DNA from: Lachnospiraceae bacterium UBA3762
GTDB taxonomy: Bacteria; Bacillota; Clostridia; Lachnospirales; Lachnospiraceae
Reading direction: 5' to 3'
NCBI GenBank assembly: GCA_002371615.1
Contig: DFGA01000043.1
Coordinates: 1 to 64,000 of the forward strand
DNA: 64,000 nucleotides
The position numbers and the translations under genes are program-made. Of the stretch, positions 15,028 to 22,892 are shown piece by piece. The notes beneath the pieces were generated by a model. It made no database searches. It worked only from the letters and a program-made list of their open reading frames with translations, and had not been told where the DNA came from. Positions within the stretch are counted from its first letter, which is position 1, and each line of letters starts with the position of its first letter.

Positions 15028-16686
15028 ATGAATCTTTCACCTCTTCAAAAAGCAAGATACGAGTATGTACCGAAACTTCCTGGAATGCTGAGAGCCGGTA
15101 TTTCGGAGATATGTGTTAAGGACGGGGAAGCCACCGCTTCGGTAGCCGATCAGGACAAGATCAAGGCTCTGTTCCCGAACACATACGGCAAGAACGAGAT
15201 TACATTTATGAAGGGCACCAATACATCAGCTGCCAAGAAGCAGGTTGTAGGTGTTATCCTCTCAGGCGGACAGGCACCCGGCGGACACAACGTTGTATGC
15301 GGCCTTTATGATGCCCTTAAGGCAACCGACAGGAACAATGTTCTTCTCGGATTCAAGGGCGGCCCTTCGGGACTTATAGACGATGATTACGTGGAGTTTG
15401 ACGACAAGTTCATCGATGCGTACAGAAATACAGGCGGATTCGATATCATCGGTTCCGGAAGAACAAAGCTCGAAACCGAAGAGCAGTTCAAGATTGTTAC
15501 GGAAGTTGCCAAGAAGCACGGACTTACGGCTATCGTTATCATCGGCGGTGATGATTCCAACACAAACGCAGCCGTACTTGCTGAATATATGGCAGCAAAC
15601 AACACCGGCGTTCAGGTTATCGGATGCCCGAAGACAATAGACGGTGACCTTAAGAACGAGGATATCGAGGCTTCATTCGGATTCGACACAGCTACCAAGA
15701 CATATTCCGAACTTATCGGTAATATTGAAAGAGACGCGAATTCAGCCAAGAAATACTGGCACTTCATCAAGGTTATGGGAAGAAGTGCAAGTCATGTTGC
15801 ACTTGAGTGTGCGCTTGAGACACAGCCAAACATCTGCCTTATCGGTGAAGAAGTTGCGGCGAAGAAAATGTCTCTTTCACAGATCGCTTCACAGATCGCA
15901 GATTCCGTTGAGAAGAGAGGAAATGCCGGAAACAACTTCGGTGTAGCGATCATCCCCGAAGGTATTGTTGAATTCGTTCCCGAGTTCTCCAAGCTTATCG
16001 CTGAGATCAATGAACTCCTTGCAGGAGAAGCAACCGAGAAATTCAATGCACTTCCCGACTGGGATGCAAAGTACGCATTCATAGAAAAAGGACTTACGAA
16101 GGAATCAATGGCAGTATTTGCTATCCTTCCCCAGCTTATCCAGCAACAGCTTTTCTTAGAGAGAGATCCTCACGGAAACGTTCAGGTATCGCTTATTGAG
16201 TCCGAAAAGCTTCTGTCAGCACTTGTTAAGGACGAGCTCGACAAGAGAAAGGCAGCAGGCACATACAAGGGTAAGTTTGCGGCGCTTCATCACTTCTTCG
16301 GATACGAAGGAAGATGCGCATTCCCTTCAAACTTTGATGCGGATTACTGCTATTCACTTGGGTACAATGCATTTATGCTTATCCAGTACGGCTATACCGG
16401 ATATCTTTCAAAGGTTTCCAACCTTTCAAAGCCGGCTGAAGAGTGGGTTGCAGGCGGTATGCCCATTACCAAGATGATGAACATCGAGAGAAGAAACGGT
16501 GAAGACAAGCCTGTTATCAGAAAAGCGCTTGTTGAACTTGACGGCAAGCCCTTCAAGTATTTTGCTGAAAACAGAGACAAGTGGGCTGTTGAGACTGCAT
16601 TTACTTATCCCGGCGCGATCCAGTATTACGGACCTTCGGAAGTATGCGACATTACAACAAGGACGCTTGCTCTGGAGCATTGCTAA
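15028..16686 (+). CDS. pfp: pyrophosphate--fructose 6-phosphate 1-phosphotransferase
   Basis: 552 aa, the long (plant/spirochaete-like) PFP class. SGGQAPGGHN (79-88) is the phosphate-donor loop, GGDDSNTNA (173-181) has the Asp that marks PPi rather than ATP as donor, and PKTIDGDLKN holds the catalytic region. It reversibly interconverts fructose 6-phosphate + PPi and fructose 1,6-bisphosphate + Pi in glycolysis. AAAAGGAG precedes the ATG. Codon use is more biased than in its neighbours, in line with high expression. Its 3' end overlaps the convergent gene by 35 bases. Confidence 0.95.
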   Translation: MNLSPLQKARYEYVPKLPGMLRAGISEICVKDGEATASVADQDKIKALFPNTYGKNEITFMKGTNTSAAKKQVVGVILSGGQAPGGHNVVCGLYDALKATDRNNVLLGFKGGPSGLIDDDYVEFDDKFIDAYRNTGGFDIIGSGRTKLETEEQFKIVTEVAKKHGLTAIVIIGGDDSNTNAAVLAEYMAANNTGVQVIGCPKTIDGDLKNEDIEASFGFDTATKTYSELIGNIERDANSAKKYWHFIKVMGRSASHVALECALETQPNICLIGEEVAAKKMSLSQIASQIADSVEKRGNAGNNFGVAIIPEGIVEFVPEFSKLIAEINELLAGEATEKFNALPDWDAKYAFIEKGLTKESMAVFAILPQLIQQQLFLERDPHGNVQVSLIESEKLLSALVKDELDKRKAAGTYKGKFAALHHFFGYEGRCAFPSNFDADYCYSLGYNAFMLIQYGYTGYLSKVSNLSKPAEEWVAGGMPITKMMNIERRNGEDKPVIRKALVELDGKPFKYFAENRDKWAVETAFTYPGAIQYYGPSEVCDITTRTLALEHC

Positions 16687-17143
16687 GCAGGTTTCTGTGA
16701 ACCAGCACAGCATGGTCAGGCCAGGGCAGGAGGATGATGTAATCATTCGTAAATGTTTCGCCGGAGCGCATCTGGCGCGCAAAGTCACAGACTATGTAAT
16801 CCTCCGGAGAGAAAATCATCTTTCCGGGGGATTCTTTTTGCACTTTTATAAAGCTTTTGCGGCCATACTTATCGCGGTGTTCTGTGATCTCACAAGGCTG
16901 TCTGTGCCGTGACATATAGGATTCCAGATCATCTACGCTGCTGCAATCGGGAATGATCCTGCAGGTTTCCACAAGGTGGTCCCACATCACTTTGGTAATG
17001 TAGTCCATCGGAGCCGGAAACGTCAGAATATCCTTGATCTGGGACGGAGACATGCCTTTATCCGTAAGGTGTCTTATGGCATCCCCGGCAGCGGCATCCA
17101 TTGTGAAGTTTTTAAGTGCTTTTGCGAAATGATTTTCACTCAT
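16652..17143 (-). CDS. uncharacterised protein coupled to a LacI-type regulator
   Basis: 163 aa, soluble, no signal peptide. I do not recognise it. The N-terminus has helices with LTDKGMSPSQIKDILTF, resembling a DNA-binding or regulatory helix pair; the C-terminal part has FIKVQKESPGKMIFSPEDY. Its ATG shares one base with the stop of the LacI-type gene (TAATG), so it is translationally coupled to it, and its 3' end overlaps pfp tail to tail by 35 bases. Could be a cofactor of the regulator or unrelated. Confidence 0.65.
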   Translation of the reverse strand: MSENHFAKALKNFTMDAAAGDAIRHLTDKGMSPSQIKDILTFPAPMDYITKVMWDHLVETCRIIPDCSSVDDLESYMSRHRQPCEITEHRDKYGRKSFIKVQKESPGKMIFSPEDYIVCDFARQMRSGETFTNDYIILLPWPDHAVLVHRNLLSNAPEQASLL

Positions 17144-18132
17144 TATCTTATAATATCCAAATAATAAAGTTTGACAAGCTCGTAGGGAAGAAGTACACGT
17201 CTGCCGGCTTCGCCGTCAAAGAGGCGCTTTAGTTCTAAGACAGCGTTCGCGCCGATATTTGCAAAATCCTGCCTTACGGTGTTCATTTGCTTTCCGACAT
17301 AACCCATAAGTGTTACGCCGTCGAAGCCGCAAACAGGCCGGAAAATATCCATCTCAGTCAGAGCGTTCATTGCGCCTATTGCCATAAGATCAGAGCCGCA
17401 GACAACAATGTCTTTGTTCGCAGCGTAACGGAATGTTATCTCGCGGGCTTTTTTTTCGGAAGATTCACCGTTTCTTATCATAAGAGTCAGGTCCATATCC
17501 CCGGCAAGAGAGCGCATAGCGCTTACGCGTTCGTCTGTAACGTATTCGTTGCGGCGCCCGGCAATATATAGTACACGACGGCATGTATTTTCTATGATGG
17601 TTTTTTTGGCTATCTCGTACTGGGCAGTATAATTGTCAACCGAAACGCAGCTTGTATGCTTGTTGGTGATGATACCATCGACAACAACTGTACAGAATTC
17701 TTCGGACTCGATAAGCTGCTGCAGATATATATCATCTTTTGTCATTCCTATTATAAGCAGTCCGTCGAATCCCTGGGATTTGAGATACCGGATGATCTCC
17801 TCGGCACTCATATGGGCAATCATTGACAGGAAGAAAGTCACTACTTCGACATTTAACTCCAATGCCCGGTTTATGGCACCGGAAAGGTACTGCATCGTTA
17901 TTTCGTCAATGGCCTGGGTCCTTGGGTTCATTGCTATAAGCAGCGCAGCACGGCCGCTTTGCTTCGACGAGAGCGCAGCGGCTATCGTGTTCGGTACGTA
18001 ATTGAGTTCGTGTATGGCCTGGCGCACCTTAAGCTTTGTTTCCTCGCTGACATACGGATAGTTATTCAGCACTTTTGATACTGTAGAGATTGCTACGCCG
18101 GAGCGTTTTGCCACATCCTTGATCGAGATCAT
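17143..18132 (-). CDS. LacI-family transcriptional regulator
   Basis: 329 aa. Perfect LacI-type N-terminus: ISIKDVAKRSGVAISTVSKV (helix-turn-helix), then the hinge helix PNTIAAALSS, then a periplasmic-binding-protein-like sensor domain ending YYLDIIR. Divergent from glycogen phosphorylase; the shared region holds a 16-bp palindrome typical of this family, so it very likely represses glgP, with a maltodextrin/glycogen-related effector as the obvious guess. An inverted repeat ATAACA-G-TGTTAT lies just upstream of its own start (about 18152-18164). Confidence 0.92.
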   Translation of the reverse strand: MISIKDVAKRSGVAISTVSKVLNNYPYVSEETKLKVRQAIHELNYVPNTIAAALSSKQSGRAALLIAMNPRTQAIDEITMQYLSGAINRALELNVEVVTFFLSMIAHMSAEEIIRYLKSQGFDGLLIIGMTKDDIYLQQLIESEEFCTVVVDGIITNKHTSCVSVDNYTAQYEIAKKTIIENTCRRVLYIAGRRNEYVTDERVSAMRSLAGDMDLTLMIRNGESSEKKAREITFRYAANKDIVVCGSDLMAIGAMNALTEMDIFRPVCGFDGVTLMGYVGKQMNTVRQDFANIGANAVLELKRLFDGEAGRRVLLPYELVKLYYLDIIR

Positions 18133-18272
18133 AAAATCAACTTTCGTTAAATAACAGTGTTATATAAAGAGATAAATCGGCTCATTTGTTGTGCATAATC
18201 CATATAGAGAATACACGAATGAGTGGGCATGAAGTGCAATAGTCACAAAAAATCCAAATCTTAAAAAGGCTA

Positions 18273-18301
18273 TTGCGGAAAACGTTTTCCGAAACTATGA
18301 T
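18273..18301 (+). promoter_or_regulatory. glgP promoter with LacI-type operator in the spacer
   Basis: TTGCGG (18273-18278) and TATGAT (18296-18301), spacer 17. The perfect palindrome CGGAAAACGTTTTCCG (18276-18291), with the CG centre typical of LacI/CcpA-type operators, fills the spacer and overlaps the -35 box. A bound repressor would block RNA polymerase directly. Confidence 0.8.
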
Positions 18302-18382
18302 ATCTTTAAATGGCGCCGGCGTCAATGGTGGTGTAAAGTTTTTTTGAAGAGTTAAGCGATATGTTTTTTCATGGAGGATGAA

Positions 18383-20689
18383 ATGGGATACGAAAAGATA
18401 AGGGAAGAGGTTTATTGTCAGGAAGTTGAAACGTCTCTTGAGAGTATAGCAACGAATATGTACCGGAAAGGTCTTCGGGACTTAAGCGATGCCGAAATGT
18501 ATAACTGTGTACTTCAGATGACGAAGAACTTTACCGGCAAGACAAGAAGGATCAGCGGAGACAAGAAGGTATACTATATATCGGCTGAGTTTTTGATCGG
18601 AAAGCTGCTTTCCAATAACCTTATTAATCTTGGAATATATGAGAAGGTTAAGGAAGTTCTTGCAAAATACGGTAAGAACATCGCGGACATTGAGGAAGCA
18701 GAGTGCGAGCCGTCACTCGGAAACGGGGGACTCGGTCGTCTTGCGGCGTGTTTCCTTGATTCTATAGCAACACTTGACCTTCCCGGAGACGGTATAGGTC
18801 TTAATTATCATTTCGGACTGTTCAGACAGGTGTTCGAGGACAGGCTTCAGAAAGCTGTTCCGGATAAGTGGCTCGGGGAGCATTCATGGCTTAACAAAAC
18901 CGATACAAGCTTTGAGGTATGCTTCGGAGACAAAAAGGTCAGATCGGTACTCTATGATATAGATGTTATCGGATATGAGGGTGGAGTCAACAAACTTCAT
19001 CTGTTTGACATTGAATCCGTGGATGAGTCAATAATCAAAAAAGGTATTACCTTTGACAAGGAAGAGATCGAGAAGAACCTTACGCTGTTCCTGTATCCGG
19101 ATGATTCCGATGAGGCGGGCAATCTGCTTCGAATCTATCAGCAATACTTTATGGTATCAAACGGTGCCCAGCTTATATTAAAAGAGCTTCACGAACAGCA
19201 GATAGATCTGCACCAGATGTACAAGCATGCTGTGATACAGATAAACGACACACATCCGACGATGGTCATTCCGGAGCTTATAAGACTGCTTACCGAAGAA
19301 AAAGCGATGTCAATGGATGAGGCTATCGATATTGTATCTAAGACATGCGCATACACCAACCATACGATCCTTGCGGAGGCTCTTGAGAAGTGGCCGCTTG
19401 AATACCTTGAAAAAGTAGTGCCCCAGCTCGTACCGATAATCAAGGAACTTGACAGGAGAGTACGTGCTAAATACACGGACAAGAAGGTTTGGATCATCGA
19501 CAAGGATAAAAAAGTACACATGGCTCACATCGATATCCACTACGGATTTTCGGTAAACGGCGTTGCCGCTCTTCATACGGAGATATTAAAATCAACGGAG
19601 CTTAACTGTTTCTACAAGATATATCCGGAGAAGTTTAACAACAAAACAAACGGCATCACATTCAGAAGATGGCTCATGTCCTGTGATCCCGAACTTGCAT
19701 CTCTTATCAGCTCGCTTATAGGCGACGGATGGAAAAAAGATGCCGCAAAACTTACAAAACTCATGGATCACATCGATGAAGAGAGCACTGTTGAGAAGTT
19801 TTTGGAAGTTAAAAATACGAAAAAGGAACAGTTATGTTCATATATTAAGGAACATGAAGGCGTTGATCTTGACAGGAACTCGATTTTTGATATACAGATC
19901 AAGAGGATGCATGAGTACAAGCGTCAGCAGATGAATGCACTCTACATCATCCACAAATATCTGGAGATCAAAGCAGGGAAGAAGCCGACCCGTCCGCTTA
20001 CGTTTTTGTTCGGAGCCAAGGCTGCTCCTGCATATGTGATTGCACAGGATATCATACATCTGATATTATGTCTTCAGCAGATCGTAAACTCCGATCCGGA
20101 TGTATCGCCGTATATGAAGGTCGTTATGGTTGAAAACTATAATGTTACCTATGCCGAAAAGCTTATCCCGGCGTGTGATATCTCGGAGCAGATATCACTT
20201 GCATCCAAGGAAGCCTCGGGAACCGGCAACATGAAGTTCATGCTTAACGGTGCGGTTACGCTTGGCACAATGGACGGAGCAAACGTTGAGATACACGATC
20301 TTGTGGGAGATGACAACATTTACGTGTTCGGTAAGGATTCCGACACGGTCATTGATCTGTATGCAAAGAGCGCGTACGTATCAAAGGATTACTATAAAAA
20401 GAGCAAAGTCATTAAAGAAGCGGTTGATTTTATAACCGATAAGGCCGTGCTTAAGGTCGGACATAAGGAAAATCTTGAAAGACTGCAGAAAGAACTTCTT
20501 AATAAGGACTGGTTCATGACCCTGCTTGATCTTGAAGAGTATATTAAAGTAAAAGACCGCGCTTTAGCCGATTATGAGGACAGAAAATCATGGGGCCGCA
20601 AGATGCTTACGAATATTGCACAGGCCGGCTTCTTCTCCTCGGATCGTACAATAGCTGAATACAATAAGGACATTTGGCATTTGTCGTAG
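18383..20689 (+). CDS. glgP: glycogen/maltodextrin phosphorylase
   Basis: 768 aa, GT35 family. ECEPSLGNGGLGRLAACFLDS (active-site loop) is near residue 112; EASGTGNMKFMLNGAVT with the PLP-binding Lys is near 609-625; ITFRRWLMSCDPEL and QIKRMHEYKRQ are also family hallmarks. It releases glucose 1-phosphate from alpha-1,4-glucan with phosphate. I chose ATG 18383, 5 bases after GGAGG (18373-18377); the in-frame ATG at 18371 lacks a ribosome site. Divergent from its probable repressor. Confidence 0.93.
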   Translation: MGYEKIREEVYCQEVETSLESIATNMYRKGLRDLSDAEMYNCVLQMTKNFTGKTRRISGDKKVYYISAEFLIGKLLSNNLINLGIYEKVKEVLAKYGKNIADIEEAECEPSLGNGGLGRLAACFLDSIATLDLPGDGIGLNYHFGLFRQVFEDRLQKAVPDKWLGEHSWLNKTDTSFEVCFGDKKVRSVLYDIDVIGYEGGVNKLHLFDIESVDESIIKKGITFDKEEIEKNLTLFLYPDDSDEAGNLLRIYQQYFMVSNGAQLILKELHEQQIDLHQMYKHAVIQINDTHPTMVIPELIRLLTEEKAMSMDEAIDIVSKTCAYTNHTILAEALEKWPLEYLEKVVPQLVPIIKELDRRVRAKYTDKKVWIIDKDKKVHMAHIDIHYGFSVNGVAALHTEILKSTELNCFYKIYPEKFNNKTNGITFRRWLMSCDPELASLISSLIGDGWKKDAAKLTKLMDHIDEESTVEKFLEVKNTKKEQLCSYIKEHEGVDLDRNSIFDIQIKRMHEYKRQQMNALYIIHKYLEIKAGKKPTRPLTFLFGAKAAPAYVIAQDIIHLILCLQQIVNSDPDVSPYMKVVMVENYNVTYAEKLIPACDISEQISLASKEASGTGNMKFMLNGAVTLGTMDGANVEIHDLVGDDNIYVFGKDSDTVIDLYAKSAYVSKDYYKKSKVIKEAVDFITDKAVLKVGHKENLERLQKELLNKDWFMTLLDLEEYIKVKDRALADYEDRKSWGRKMLTNIAQAGFFSSDRTIAEYNKDIWHLS

Positions 20690-20746
20690 GGAGAATTCCC
20701 TGCGACGGACCCGCGAAGCAGGACAGACCCGCGAAGCAGGAGGGGA
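20686..20746 (+). repeat. structured intergenic element E: stop-codon hairpin and two 16-bp direct repeats
   Basis: A hairpin (20686-20692 with 20697-20703, one G-T pair) includes the glgP stop codon. Then GACCCGCGAAGCAGGA occurs twice, at 20708-20723 and 20726-20741; each copy has the stable GC-GAA-GC mini-hairpin. The second copy supplies the AGGAGG ribosome site of the next gene. Confidence 0.7.
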
Positions 20747-20750
20747 GCGC

Positions 20751-22214
20751 TTGAGGGGATTTCATTTGAAGAAAACAGGCTTGTTGCGTACAATAATAGT
20801 TGCGGCCGCATTTGCGACCGCAACTTGTCGTGTCTGTTTTGCGGACGAATATGAGGATACCCTCGCCAATATGCAAAGTGAAGAGCAGCAGACACAGGAG
20901 ATGATCTCGAATCTTGAGAAGCAGACGCAGGCGACGAAAGATTCCATTAATCTGTTGCAGGAGCAAAGGAAGGCGACCCAGAGCAATGTCAACCAGCTTC
21001 AGGGCAGGAGCGATGCGCTTCGAAGTGAGATCGAGGGGTATTCGGGGAAGCTAGACGAGCTTGACTCGGAAATTGAGGAAACAGAGAACAGGATGTCCGA
21101 GCTTTCCGCACAGATAGTCAGTCTGAACGAAGAACTTGCCGATATCAGACAGACCAAGGCAGAGAAGGAATCGCTTCTTAAGAGACGTATCAAGAGTGTA
21201 TATGAAAAGGGCGGCTCAAACGGCATGGCCCGTATGATTTTTGATGCGGCATCTCTTAAGGATGTTCTGAACCGGTACGAATATCTGAATGCAATCGTAA
21301 GATATGACAGGCAGAAGATAACGGAACTTAAGGAACTGGAAGAGCAGATTACAGCCAAGGTTGCCGAGGTTGAGGAGAAGGAAGAAGAGATAAACGCTTA
21401 CCAGGAGGATCTGGATGATAAGTATACCCAGCTTGAGGATCTGACCGATGAGGTTCAGGGGAAGCTGGATCTGACCAACAGTTCCATTTCGGCCGAGGCA
21501 GGAAAACTCAAGGATTTTGACGCGCAGCTGGTCAATCTTGATAAAGCCATGAAATCACTGGGGTCACAGACGGCGGCAGCCCAGGCAAAACTGGCCCAGC
21601 AGATTGCGGCAAGACTTGCCATGAAAAAGGAAGATACTTCGGGATCATATGCTGCAAGCGGATCTGAACTTGAGTGGCTGGCTGCAACGATTCAGGCTGA
21701 GGCAGGAGGAGAGTCTTATACGGGAAAGCTCGGTGTCGGGTCAGTTATTATGAACAGGGTTAAGAGTTCGGCTTTTCCGAATGACATCAAGAGTGTTATC
21801 ACACAAAATATGCAGTTTGCTTCCTACCGGTCCGGAAAGGTAGAACTTATCATAGCAAACGGGCCGAACAGCACGTGTGTCAGCGCGGCGCAGGAAGTAC
21901 TTAACGGAGCCCGTGTAGGCGATTACCTGTTCTTTATGACCAAGTATTATGCGGATTATTACGGGATCGCCGAATATACGATGATAGGTAATCACGCATT
22001 CTTCTACAAGTGGGTCACCAAGGCGAAGGAGGAAGCTGCACCGGTTGAAAGCAGCAGCGAGGAATCTGCCGGTGAAGAAACCCCGTCTCAGGAGAGTGAA
22101 GAAACTCCGCCGCAGGAAGATGAAGAGACTTCGTCACAGGAGACATCCGAAGAAGAAAATCAGGATGAAGGCGGAGAGGAAGAAGAAAATGAGGATGGCG
22201 ACAGTGAGGAGTAA
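20751..22214 (+). CDS. secreted coiled-coil cell-wall hydrolase (PcsB-like N-terminus, SleB domain)
   Basis: 487 aa. Signal peptide (about residues 1-31), then a long coiled coil (about 32-280) of the PcsB/EnvC-like kind, then a SleB/hydrolase_2 domain: EWLAATIQAEAGGESYTGKL with the catalytic-type Glu, GSVIMNRVKS, and FMTKYYADYYGI. The last 60 residues are Glu/Ser/Gln-rich and disordered. SleB-type enzymes cleave peptidoglycan. Start is TTG at 20751 with AGGAGG 7 bases upstream inside the repeat element; TTG 20766 is a second option. Likely acts in cell separation or wall remodelling. Confidence 0.85.
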   Translation: MRGFHLKKTGLLRTIIVAAAFATATCRVCFADEYEDTLANMQSEEQQTQEMISNLEKQTQATKDSINLLQEQRKATQSNVNQLQGRSDALRSEIEGYSGKLDELDSEIEETENRMSELSAQIVSLNEELADIRQTKAEKESLLKRRIKSVYEKGGSNGMARMIFDAASLKDVLNRYEYLNAIVRYDRQKITELKELEEQITAKVAEVEEKEEEINAYQEDLDDKYTQLEDLTDEVQGKLDLTNSSISAEAGKLKDFDAQLVNLDKAMKSLGSQTAAAQAKLAQQIAARLAMKKEDTSGSYAASGSELEWLAATIQAEAGGESYTGKLGVGSVIMNRVKSSAFPNDIKSVITQNMQFASYRSGKVELIIANGPNSTCVSAAQEVLNGARVGDYLFFMTKYYADYYGIAEYTMIGNHAFFYKWVTKAKEEAAPVESSSEESAGEETPSQESEETPPQEDEETSSQETSEEENQDEGGEEEENEDGDSEE

Positions 22215-22299
22215 TGTTTGCTCCTTTGAAAACACGAAAGCCGGATTTATGGTAAAATAATTGTCAGATTAATAAAATGATTACGGAGGTAATGATAAA

Positions 22300-22608
22300 G
22301 TGGAAGAAAGACGTAATATTTCAAGAGTTGATTATGCCGCAAAGGGAGTTATCGTAGTTTGTGATACGGGGGATAAGTACTTTGTCGATACCAAGAACGT
22401 AAGCCCCCTCGGCATGGGCATCATTGCACCCTCCGACCTTCCGGACATCGTCGGCAAGGACATTATCATCGTAGCGAGTACTCTTATAATGTATGCAGAT
22501 GTTAACCGTCAGGAGAAGAACGATGATGGCACATATACTGTCGGTATCAATGCAAAACAGTTTACACCTGAGGTTTTGCAGTATCTGTTTAAGCACATAG
22601 CGGAATAA
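22300..22608 (+). CDS. PilZ-domain protein (c-di-GMP-binding candidate)
   Basis: 102 aa, a stand-alone PilZ-like domain. EERRNISRVDY contains the RxxxR motif (Arg5-Arg9) and NVSPLGMG contains the (D/N)xSxxG motif (33-38), the two c-di-GMP contacts. GTG start with GGAGGT 9 bases before. No other domain is present, so it should act through a partner. It precedes the first large surface protein and shares the region with a diguanylate cyclase at 27.3 kb. Confidence 0.8.
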   Translation: MEERRNISRVDYAAKGVIVVCDTGDKYFVDTKNVSPLGMGIIAPSDLPDIVGKDIIIVASTLIMYADVNRQEKNDDGTYTVGINAKQFTPEVLQYLFKHIAE

Positions 22609-22666
22609 AGATCAGGTCATGGCGATAAGCGGATAAGATCGATCACATACGGAATATAAAATCACT

Positions 22667-22710
22667 AAGAAGACAGTGCGAATGCTTAAATGCAGGCACT
22701 GTCTTCTTTG
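22667..22710 (+). terminator. Rho-independent terminator
   Basis: Thirteen-base-pair stem (22667-22679 with 22696-22708), 16-base loop, then a short T-rich tail (TTGCTTT). It closes the PilZ transcript. Confidence 0.75.
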
Positions 22711-22752
22711 CTTTACTCTGATAAATTGCTAAAACAGTGAAGCTATCAGCGG

Positions 22753-22807
22753 TTGACCATAAAAATCACATTGTAATGATATGTGATTTTTTCATTATTA
22801 TGGTTAA
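22753..22807. repeat. long inverted repeat upstream of the first surface protein
   Basis: Outer arms TTGACCAT/ATGGTTAA and an 11-bp inner stem (22761-22771 with 22781-22791) with a 9-base loop. AT-rich; the inner 3' arm runs into six T, so it can act as a terminator in either direction or as a regulator site. Confidence 0.6.
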
Positions 22808-22892
22808 GAAAACAAAAAAATTACCGATATAAATTATGTGTGAGTGAGAAAGTCATAAGACACAAGCCGTAAAAGACTTGGAGGAAGAAAAG

